A stretch of DNA of 5,695 nucleotides from Fibrobacterota bacterium (GTDB taxonomy: Bacteria; Fibrobacterota; Chitinivibrionia; Chitinivibrionales; JANQEN01). Numbering within the stretch: position 1 is the stretch's first letter; the number at the start of each line of letters is the position of its first letter. The position numbers and the translations under genes were made by a program. The notes beneath the pieces were generated by a model. That model saw only the letters and a list, made by a program, of their open reading frames with translations. It was not told the DNA's origin and ran no database searches. Location of the stretch: positions 1-5,695 of the forward strand of contig JAUXBV010000268.1 in NCBI GenBank assembly GCA_030619215.1, read 5' to 3'. Positions 1 through 5,592 of the stretch are shown here, in pieces.

Positions 1-3
1 TAT

Positions 4-8
4 AGGAG
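4..8 (+). promoter_or_regulatory. Ribosome binding site of the PHP gene
   Basis: AGGAG lies five bases before a TTG codon at 14. The reading frame has no stop between the window edge and 14, so it could in principle begin further upstream. The ATG at 18 is in a different frame. The strong Shine-Dalgarno sequence at correct spacing is what favours TTG 14 as the start. Confidence 0.65.
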
Positions 9-13
9 TACAA

Positions 14-883
14 TTGCATGCGGAAGGTGGAGCAGCTAGAAGAAAATATGTAGATCTTCATCTTCATTCGAAGTTTTCAGATGGCGAATGTTCTGTACCA
101 TGCCTGCTTGAGATAGCCCAGAAGAAAGGGCTGAAAGCAGTCTCGATTACGGACCATGATAATACCGATGGCTATCCCCTTGCATATAAGGTGGGTACTG
201 AGTTGGGGATAGAGGTTATTACCGGTACGGAACTCTCATCTGAAATGAATGGTGTTGATGTCCATATTTTAGGCTATCTTGTTGATATCAACAATGTAGC
301 TTTAAAGAACAAGCTGCAGGAAATGAAAGAAGCGCGCTACGTGCGTGCTAAAAAGATGGTACGGAACCTGAACCGTCAGGGTATTGACCTGCGTTTTGGG
401 ACAGTCCTCAAGATTGCTGGAGAGGGAGCTATCGGCAGGCCTCATATTGCAACAGCAATGCTTAATGAGGAACTCGTATACTCTTTTAAAGAAGCCTTCG
501 AAAAGTATATCGGCTATGATTCTCCTGCCTATGTTGAAAAATTGAAGCTGTCACCGGGTGAAGTGTTCAGGCTTATACTTGACGCTGGAGGAATTCCCGT
601 GCTTGCCCATCCCGGTGTTACCGATGTTGATAACCGTATTGATTCTTTCATAAGTGAAGGGCTTGCAGGGATTGAAGTGTACCATTCCGAACATAATGCT
701 AAAGCGAAAAAATTTTATATAGATTATTGCAGAAAAAATAAGCTTGTCGTTACCGGGGGCTCGGATTTCCACAGTCAGACCCAGACACGGGCAGTGATTG
801 GCGAGCCGAAGGTTCAATATTCAGTTTTAGAAAAACTGAGGGACAAATGCCTGCAAATTCACGGGCACAGGTCTCTTCAATGA
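14..883 (+). CDS. PHP-domain phosphoesterase, TrpH/RNase AM (YciV)-like
   Basis: Cytoplasmic metal-dependent phosphoesterase of the PHP superfamily, 289 residues, close to the usual length of this group. Metal ligands are visible in order: H16-x-H18 in DLHLHS, D23, D47-H48 in ITDHDN, E73 in GTELS, H84 in HILGY, H144 in GRPHIA, H199 in LAHPG, H224 in EVYHSEH, and D251-x-H253 in GGSDFH. The set looks complete, so the enzyme should be active. Characterised relatives remove phosphate from 3',5'-nucleoside bisphosphates or trim RNA 5' ends (RNase AM); the exact substrate cannot be read from sequence. A helical insert (about residues 90-175) precedes GRPHIA and LAHPG, as in TrpH-type proteins. The start is TTG with AGGAG upstream. 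The stop (881-883) overlaps the ATG of manC, which suggests translational coupling, although no functional link to mannose metabolism is obvious. Confidence 0.88.
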   Translation: MHAEGGAARRKYVDLHLHSKFSDGECSVPCLLEIAQKKGLKAVSITDHDNTDGYPLAYKVGTELGIEVITGTELSSEMNGVDVHILGYLVDINNVALKNKLQEMKEARYVRAKKMVRNLNRQGIDLRFGTVLKIAGEGAIGRPHIATAMLNEELVYSFKEAFEKYIGYDSPAYVEKLKLSPGEVFRLILDAGGIPVLAHPGVTDVDNRIDSFISEGLAGIEVYHSEHNAKAKKFYIDYCRKNKLVVTGGSDFHSQTQTRAVIGEPKVQYSVLEKLRDKCLQIHGHRSLQ

Positions 884-1965
884 AAGTCGTCCCTGTAATA
901 CTTGCCGGCGGTATCGGAGAGAGATTCTGGCCCCTCAGCCGGTCGTCGATGCCCAAGCAGCTGCTCCCTCTTATCAGCAGTAGATCGATGATAGAAGAGA
1001 CGCTGTCCCGGGTAGGTCCCTTTTGTAAAAAGGGAACCAGGCCGCTTATTGTCACCGGGAAGAAGATCGCCGGCCAGATAAAAAAGAGAATCTCTTCTTC
1101 AGTTACCTGTGATTATATTGTTGAGCCCGTCGGGAAAAATACCGCACCGGCCGTTGCCATCGCCGCTGCATGGATTGGCAAAAAATATGGCGATGATGCG
1201 GTAATGGTAGTACTTTCCGCAGATCATGCCATCTCGCCGAAGAAGGAGTTTACTGATGCGGTCAATTATGCAATAAAGCTGGCGCACTCTCTGGGCACCC
1301 TTATTGTTTTTGGTGTTCCACCTTCCAGGCCCGATACCGGATACGGCTATATCCAGCTTGATAAAAAGTTGGGCAAATCAGGCCGCCTTGAGAGCTATAT
1401 TGTCAAGAGGTTTGTTGAGAAACCGAACCTGAAGAAAGCTAAACAGTACATTGCGACAAAAAAGTATCTCTGGAACAGCGGGATGTTTGTATGGAAAGTT
1501 TTCGTTATTCTGGAGGAGTTTAAGCTGAATATGCCCGCAATACATAAGGGAGTAATCAGAGCCTCAAAGCAAGGACTTAATCAAAAAGCAATAGACGCCT
1601 TTTACCGCAGCTGCGAGAAAGAATCAATAGATTTCGGTATCATGGAGCGGTCGCAGCGTGTTGCAGCGGTAAAGGGAGTGTTTAAGTGGGATGATCTCGG
1701 CTCATGGGAATCTTTGAGCCGCGTGCTGTCGCAGAATAAAAAACAGACCGCTGTTTCAGGTAAAAGAATCTATGAAAAGGAGTGCCAAAAGACGATTATT
1801 GCAAACAGCTCGGATTTGGTAGTGGCTGCTATTGGATTGAATGATACCGTTGTCGTTACTGTTGATGACGCAGTGCTGGTGATTTCACGGGATAAACTTC
1901 CGCAATTGAAACAATATCTTGCAGAAATGAAAGACAATTCTCAATTTCCTCATAAACTTTTCTGA
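880..1965 (+). CDS. manC: Mannose-1-phosphate guanylyltransferase (GDP-mannose pyrophosphorylase)
   Basis: Makes GDP-mannose from GTP and mannose 1-phosphate in the cytoplasm, feeding mannose, fucose or rhamnose-type sugars into surface glycans. With the start at 880 the protein has 361 residues: a nucleotidyltransferase domain without the C-terminal cupin isomerase domain of the long bifunctional ManC/AlgA enzymes. Signatures: GGIGERFWPLSR (10-21) followed by PKQ, EPVGKNTAPA (82-91), SADH (113-116), GYGYI (154-158), RFVEKP (177-182), WNSGMF (198-203), SIDFGIMER (249-257) and WDDLGSW (270-276). An in-frame ATG at 847 with GAGGG upstream would add 11 residues. I prefer 880 because family members begin just before the PVILAGG strand, AGG lies eight bases upstream, and 880 gives a classic ATGA overlap with the preceding stop. 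Function is confident; the start is less so. Confidence 0.92.
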   Translation: MKVVPVILAGGIGERFWPLSRSSMPKQLLPLISSRSMIEETLSRVGPFCKKGTRPLIVTGKKIAGQIKKRISSSVTCDYIVEPVGKNTAPAVAIAAAWIGKKYGDDAVMVVLSADHAISPKKEFTDAVNYAIKLAHSLGTLIVFGVPPSRPDTGYGYIQLDKKLGKSGRLESYIVKRFVEKPNLKKAKQYIATKKYLWNSGMFVWKVFVILEEFKLNMPAIHKGVIRASKQGLNQKAIDAFYRSCEKESIDFGIMERSQRVAAVKGVFKWDDLGSWESLSRVLSQNKKQTAVSGKRIYEKECQKTIIANSSDLVVAAIGLNDTVVVTVDDAVLVISRDKLPQLKQYLAEMKDNSQFPHKLF

Positions 1966-1980
1966 TAAGAAAAAGTATTT

Positions 1981-2009
1981 TATTTAACAGTTCTAATATT
2001 CATTATACT
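1981..2009 (+). promoter_or_regulatory. Possible weak promoter before lpxB
   Basis: The 68-base gap between manC and lpxB is A+T-rich and contains TATACT (2004-2009), a five-of-six match to a sigma70 -10 box. No good -35 box sits at 16-18 bases: TTAACA (1984-1989) is only 14 bases away, and the correctly spaced hexamer TATTTA (1981-1986) is poor. It may allow some lpxB transcription independent of manC. I saw no terminator hairpin in the gap, so read-through from manC is also possible. Confidence 0.25.
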
Positions 2010-2033
2010 GAATTACAAGGTAAGCAATACATC

Positions 2034-3188
2034 ATGTCAAATCCTTCATTCATGTTCATTGCAGGTGATCCCTCCGGCGATCAAAATACAGCACCTGTTA
2101 TTCGTCAAATATACAAGGATATTCCGGGGAGCGTCTGCTATGGTATAGGCGGGCCAATGATGCAGGCTGAAGGGTTTAAGTCACTCCTGCCGTTCGAAGA
2201 GTTTAACAGGATGGGCTATTTAGAGGTTCTGATAAATATCAGGTTTTTCATCAAAGCAAAGAAACTGCTTATTAAGGAGTTGAAAACCAATCCGCCTCAA
2301 ATACTTGTTTGCGTCGATTTTTCAGGATTCAACACGCAGATAATGAAAGCTGCTCATGCTTTGGGTATTCCTGTTTTATGGTACATAGCCCCAAAAGCCT
2401 GGGCATGGAAAAAAAAGAAGCACACAACGAATTTGAAAAACTATGCAGCTCATGTGGCGGTAATTTTTCCTTTTGAGGTTGATTTTTTCCTTCCCTATTT
2501 GAAAAGTGTTTCCTTTGTCGGTAATCCTCTTGTGGAGTATATCGACGGTAAAAAGTACTCTGTTTCGAATTCAGATACCGGGGATTTACGAAAGAAAGAG
2601 AACATTCGCCTGGCATTGGTTCCGGGAAGCAGATACCATGAGATAGAGAATGTATTGCCGACAATGATTGAAGCTTACCGGCAGCTTAAACAGAAGTATC
2701 CTTCCCTTTCAGCAACTTTATCGACGTGCGGTCATATTCCTGCGGAAACCTATAAAAAAATAGTTGGGGATGAACAAGTTGATTTCTTTGATGGCCCGTT
2801 GGAGGAGATGTTTCAATCTGCGGACTTAGCTCTGGTTACTTCCGGAACAGCAACTTTGCAGACAGCCCTCATGGGTGTACCTATGGTTATCGTGTATAGA
2901 ATATCCTATATTAGTTATTTTCTCTGTAAAACCCTTATTAAGGGATTAACCCATATCGGCCTTCCCAATATCATTGCAGGTGAAGAGGTGGCAAAGGAGC
3001 TTTTACAGAATGATATGACGCCGGAAAAGATAGCCGGTTCATTACAGGAATTTATTGAATCACCTGATAAATATAAGGCTACAGTTAAAAAACTTGTATC
3101 GTTGAAAGAGAGTCTTGGGAGTAAAAAACCTTCTATTGAAGTGACGAATATAATTAAAAGAATTACCGGTATAAATGAAAATGTATAA
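2034..3188 (+). CDS. lpxB: Lipid-A-disaccharide synthase
   Basis: Inverting GT19 glycosyltransferase that joins UDP-2,3-diacylglucosamine to lipid X, giving the disaccharide core of lipid A at the inner face of the inner membrane. It has 384 residues; E. coli LpxB has 382. Motifs in order: AGDPSGD (10-16), GIGG (37-40), MGYLEVL (60-66), VDFSGFN with the catalytic-type Asp at D95 (94-100), YIAPKAWAW (117-125), FPFE (145-148), VGNPL (162-166), PGSR with R200 followed by HEI (197-204), TSGTATLQ (269-276) and LPNIIAG (310-316) leading into KELLQ. The first motif is AGE-x-SGD in most family members, so Asp-Pro here is a variation. The ribosome binding site is poor (AAGG about 13 bases upstream). 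The 3' end overlaps the next gene by 14 bases. Its presence marks an LPS-making diderm. Confidence 0.95.
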   Translation: MSNPSFMFIAGDPSGDQNTAPVIRQIYKDIPGSVCYGIGGPMMQAEGFKSLLPFEEFNRMGYLEVLINIRFFIKAKKLLIKELKTNPPQILVCVDFSGFNTQIMKAAHALGIPVLWYIAPKAWAWKKKKHTTNLKNYAAHVAVIFPFEVDFFLPYLKSVSFVGNPLVEYIDGKKYSVSNSDTGDLRKKENIRLALVPGSRYHEIENVLPTMIEAYRQLKQKYPSLSATLSTCGHIPAETYKKIVGDEQVDFFDGPLEEMFQSADLALVTSGTATLQTALMGVPMVIVYRISYISYFLCKTLIKGLTHIGLPNIIAGEEVAKELLQNDMTPEKIAGSLQEFIESPDKYKATVKKLVSLKESLGSKKPSIEVTNIIKRITGINENV

Positions 3189-4515
3189 GGCAAAATTTAG
3201 AAGTTATTTCAATTTGTCATTCCGGCTTGTCCGGAATCTTTCATTAGCTGTTGGCTTTTTATTAATACCCCAGAGTATGATGTCTTGTGTCTATGACACC
3301 ACCGATCCCTCCTATTATGACGATATCTTCAAGAAAGAATATGAGTATTGTAAAGCATTCCTGAACACCCATTTTCTCCTTAGAGATTCTCTTCCTGATG
3401 ACCTTAATGATTTTACTTCACCGGAATCGCTTTACTTAAGCGTAAACGATCCATATACAGAATATATCGAAAAAAAAGATGTCCCGGATTTTTATGATTA
3501 TTCAAATACAAAAACTGAAAACAAGAATATCGGCATTGAGATAGATTCCGTTGGAACAGGTGTGGTCATTACCTACGTCTACCCCAATTCACCTGCTTAC
3601 GAAAAGAAGTTGCAAAGTGGCGATACAATCACAGCAATAGATAGCATCAGCCTTGCCGGTATTAGCCTGAGCACGGTAAACGGGTACCTTAAAGAGAATA
3701 TCGATACCTCAAAAATCTTGCAGATAAAAAGGGACACTGTCCGGCTGGAGACGATTGAATTCAGGGAGTTTTCAATATCTGTAGTTTACACTGATAGTCT
3801 TCAATGTGCAGACAGCACGGTAAAGCCGATTGCCTATATTTATGTCGCAGCATTTCTGGATAATACAGGAGGTATTACTGCTACCGCTGACGAAGTGGAA
3901 AACGCTTTAATAAATACAAACTGGTCAACCTATACCATTCTGGATTTGAGGGATAACCTTGGCGGTATGTTTAACCAGAGCATAGAGGTGGTATCGAAAA
4001 TCTTACCTACCAATAGTGAAATTATTAAACTTACAAAGTGGGTAGACACAAGCATAACCGCTGATGGATTTATACGGGACACAATATTAAAAGATATTGA
4101 TAACAGTGATTATAGTAGCAGAACATTCTACCTTCTGGTTAATGACTCAACAGCCGGCGCTGCTGAAATAATGGTCTCAAGCATACGGGAAAATGCCGTT
4201 TCCATCAAAATATTCGGATCAAAGACCTTTGGGTTGGGTGTTATGCAGATCATTACTGAGACACCAGACAGCGGAATTGCTAAGGTAACCAATGCGGAGA
4301 TTTTTTCTATAACCGGGGAATCATACAATGGTATTGGAATAGAGCCTGATGTTGAAGTAATTGCTGGAAAAGACGCGCTGGAAGAGGCATTAAATGATAT
4401 TGATCCGGGTATAATATCTCAGAATAGTAATACTATTAACCGGATTAAAGAATTACGTGAGAAGCATAGAACAAGGAACCGGAAACCCCTTTGTATAAAA
4501 TGGGTAAATGAGTAG
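3175..4515 (+). CDS. S41-family (C-terminal processing protease) homologue, PDZ lipoprotein, probably catalytically dead
   Basis: 446 residues. The N-terminus has a basic stretch, a hydrophobic run (about 22-34) and SMMSC, a lipobox-like site with Cys38, so the protein is probably an envelope lipoprotein. Next come a helical region with DPYTEY (92-97), a PDZ domain (about 118-185, with GIEI and SGDTITAID) and the S41 fold, with LDLRDNLGG (256-264) and a closing GIEPDVEV motif. Active S41 enzymes have S-A-S-A-S-E, the middle Ser being the nucleophile, and T-F-G-K-G with the Lys as general base. Here these read T-A-G-A-A-E (Gly328 at the nucleophile) and T-F-G-L-G (Leu354 at the lysine). The fold is intact and the frame unbroken, so this looks like a retained pseudoprotease that may bind peptide C-termini or act as an adaptor rather than a decayed gene. 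The start overlaps lpxB by 14 bases; ATG 3181 and TTG 3214 are alternatives. No strong ribosome binding site is seen, so coupling to lpxB is likely. Confidence 0.85.
   Translation: MKMYKAKFRSYFNLSFRLVRNLSLAVGFLLIPQSMMSCVYDTTDPSYYDDIFKKEYEYCKAFLNTHFLLRDSLPDDLNDFTSPESLYLSVNDPYTEYIEKKDVPDFYDYSNTKTENKNIGIEIDSVGTGVVITYVYPNSPAYEKKLQSGDTITAIDSISLAGISLSTVNGYLKENIDTSKILQIKRDTVRLETIEFREFSISVVYTDSLQCADSTVKPIAYIYVAAFLDNTGGITATADEVENALINTNWSTYTILDLRDNLGGMFNQSIEVVSKILPTNSEIIKLTKWVDTSITADGFIRDTILKDIDNSDYSSRTFYLLVNDSTAGAAEIMVSSIRENAVSIKIFGSKTFGLGVMQIITETPDSGIAKVTNAEIFSITGESYNGIGIEPDVEVIAGKDALEEALNDIDPGIISQNSNTINRIKELREKHRTRNRKPLCIKWVNE
3214..3242. repeat. REP-like palindrome (GTCATTCCGG...CCGGAATC type) inside the S41 gene
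   Basis: ATTCCGG (3219-3225) and CCGGAAT (3231-3237) form perfect 7-bp inverted arms around CTTGT. The flanks (GTC before, CTTTC after) match the general form of short dispersed palindromes found in many bacterial genomes. Only one copy lies in this window, so repeat status rests on resemblance. It is translated here as part of the signal peptide (about residues 14-23, LSFRLVRNLS). The insert may have created or replaced the signal peptide N-region. Confidence 0.45.
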
Positions 4516-4605
4516 ATGATAAAGAATTTCAAGAGATCGGATTATTTTGTATTTAAGTGAATATAGAGAGAGTTGGTTTTCAATTTGCCAGCCTATAAAA
4601 ATGTT

Positions 4606-4630
4606 AAATACTGTAGGATTTACTGTATTT
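4606..4630. promoter_or_regulatory. Candidate operator: imperfect dyad upstream of the toxin-antitoxin operon
   Basis: The half-sites AAATACTGTA (4606-4615) and TACTGTATTT (4621-4630) are inverted repeats with one mismatched pair, separated by GGATT. TACTGTA also recurs directly with a 12-base period. The right half overlaps the -35 region of the candidate promoter. This is the expected place for HigA-type antitoxins to bind and repress their own operon. Binding by the antitoxin encoded at 5092-5592 is inferred. Confidence 0.5.
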
Positions 4631-4648
4631 TGTTTTTTCCAATATACT
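4619..4648 (+). promoter_or_regulatory. Promoter of the toxin-antitoxin operon
   Basis: TTTACT (4619-4624, four of six matches to TTGACA) and TATACT (4643-4648, five of six to TATAAT) are separated by 18 bases. Transcription would start near 4655, about 40 bases before the toxin ATG. This gap has no other gene-like content, and the A+T-rich background makes chance matches more likely. Confidence 0.5.
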
Positions 4649-4694
4649 ATCTTTTACAGCTAATTCAGAAAAATCTTGAAAAAAGTTAAGATAT

Positions 4695-5108
4695 ATGTTA
4701 ACTTTTACTACAGAACTATATAAAGATGTTTTCAGTTTTTGTTTATTTGGGACAAGTAGACACAAAACACAGGTTTATAAATATTTAGATAATCGCCTTA
4801 CAGATAAGTTAATTTCAAAAAAACTTATATCAATACTTAATGCAATAAATTCTGACCCAATAAGATATGTTCATCCACAAAAATTTAAACATTTAGAGGA
4901 CGATGTCTGGGAAATTAAAATTAAATCTCTAAGGATTGCTTGTATTTGGGACACAAAACCTAATTCACTTATAGCTATTTATGCTTTTGATAAAAAGCAA
5001 AATCGTTGGCCGAAGCAAGAGTTAATTAATATGCGAAATCAAAAGTCAAAATACTATGATATTAAAATAAAAAAACTTAATGGAGGAAAAATTGAAAGGC
5101 TTAGCTAA
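4695..5108 (+). CDS. higB: HigB/RelE-superfamily toxin (probable mRNA interferase)
   Basis: 137 residues, small and basic. The middle has the features of phage Gp49/HigB-like members of the RelE/ParE superfamily: KFKHLEDDVWEIK (63-75) corresponds to the usual 'FKHL-x-x-xWELR' strand, then an 'R80-I' strand, a hydrophobic strand IAIYAFDKK (93-101) matching the common 'hxFxKK' motif, Pro106, and a C-terminal helix with R114 and YY (120-121). Characterised relatives cut mRNA on the ribosome and stop growth. Catalytic residues vary in this family and I cannot assign them exactly. It is the first gene of its operon, the toxin-first order of HigBA. The region before ATG 4695 lacks a real Shine-Dalgarno sequence (only TTAAG), which would keep toxin output low. 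It overlaps the antitoxin start. It is much richer in A+T than the genes to the left, which suggests transfer. Confidence 0.82.
   Translation: MLTFTTELYKDVFSFCLFGTSRHKTQVYKYLDNRLTDKLISKKLISILNAINSDPIRYVHPQKFKHLEDDVWEIKIKSLRIACIWDTKPNSLIAIYAFDKKQNRWPKQELINMRNQKSKYYDIKIKKLNGGKIERLS
5082..5086 (+). promoter_or_regulatory. Ribosome binding site that decides the antitoxin start
   Basis: GGAGG lies five bases before TTG 5092 and inside the last codons of the toxin gene. The in-frame ATG at 5080 overlaps this site and has no Shine-Dalgarno of its own. The TTG at 5092 is therefore the better start despite being a rarer start codon. Confidence 0.6.
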
Positions 5109-5592
5109 ATTTAAAAGAGACTTACCCAAAAATCTTAAATCGCTTGATGTTCAGCAAGAGACAATTAGAAATATTGTAACTGGCAAATTATTTCACGCAA
5201 TAAAAGAAGAGGGGAAATCAAAAACCGATTTAGCAAAATTGCTTGGTGTTTCCAAGCCTGCAATTTCTTCTCTTTTAAGCGGTGATAGAAATTTTACAAT
5301 AGATAAACTTACAGAAATCAGTTTTCATATTAACCGTACACCAAAAATATCATTTGAAAAGAATATCGAATTAAAAACCGAGAATAGAATATTCAATTGG
5401 ACATGTTGTGCTGAGCAGATTGAGACTGGCTTAGAAATTAAGCACGATTTACATATGAAGAGAAAGACAATAAGGTTTTCTCAAAAATCACAAAAATCAA
5501 TGTTCTCGGGTTCATATCATTTTATTACTAATAATGATAAAAAAAATGAAAGAGGTAAAATGTGGGAAGCAAAAAAAATAAGTTCTCTTTAA
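5092..5592 (+). CDS. higA: HigA-like XRE antitoxin with long C-terminal extension
   Basis: From TTG 5092 the protein has 166 residues (170 from ATG 5080). A helix-turn-helix of the XRE/Cro type covers about residues 33-81: LFHAIKEEG leads into TDLAKLLGVSKPAISSLLSG, with NFTIDKLTEI as the following helix. It should bind the toxin and repress the operon. The 17-base overlap with the toxin gene and the strong GGAGG site suggest coupled, high-level translation, giving the antitoxin excess such systems need. After residue 88 there is a tail of about 78 residues, polar and basic, with a single Trp (W103) beside two Cys, not resembling any fold I recognise. Simple HigA proteins are nearer 100 residues. 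Antitoxins of TAC systems carry a C-terminal chaperone-addiction segment of this kind, and the neighbour downstream fits. That role for the tail is inferred. Confidence 0.8.
   Translation: MKGLAKFKRDLPKNLKSLDVQQETIRNIVTGKLFHAIKEEGKSKTDLAKLLGVSKPAISSLLSGDRNFTIDKLTEISFHINRTPKISFEKNIELKTENRIFNWTCCAEQIETGLEIKHDLHMKRKTIRFSQKSQKSMFSGSYHFITNNDKKNERGKMWEAKKISSL
5552..5556 (+). promoter_or_regulatory. Ribosome binding site of the third operon gene
   Basis: GAGGT within AGAGGT lies five bases before GTG 5562, inside the antitoxin coding region. It supports a real third gene overlapping the antitoxin end. The ATG at 5560 is in the antitoxin frame and is not an alternative start for this gene. Confidence 0.5.

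Noticed and set aside
551..1287. Open frames on the minus strand opposite the PHP gene and manC (551-817, 750-1055, 1099-1287)
   Set aside because: They lie wholly within or across well-supported plus-strand genes, and their products show no recognisable motif or domain.
2932..2944. Small palindrome CCCTT-ATT-AAGGG in lpxB
   Set aside because: Five base pairs inside a conserved gene with no T-tract; expected by chance.
2329..3193. Minus-strand open frames opposite lpxB (2329-2664, 2915-3193)
   Set aside because: lpxB is a clear full-length family member on the other strand, and the antisense products have no recognisable features.
4128..4328. Minus-strand open frame opposite the S41 catalytic region
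   Set aside because: Short, with no motif, and fully inside a well-supported gene.
4485..4505. Possible terminator at the 3' end of the S41 gene (ACCCCTTT / AAATGGGT around GTATA)
   Set aside because: The stem has a mismatch, lies before the stop codon, and is not followed by a T-tract.
5356..5592. Antitoxin tail as a frameshift product
   Set aside because: The +1 frame closes with a TAG soon after the tail begins, and no frame switch restores a recognisable domain. The next gene's start and ribosome binding site sit sensibly at the end of the tail.
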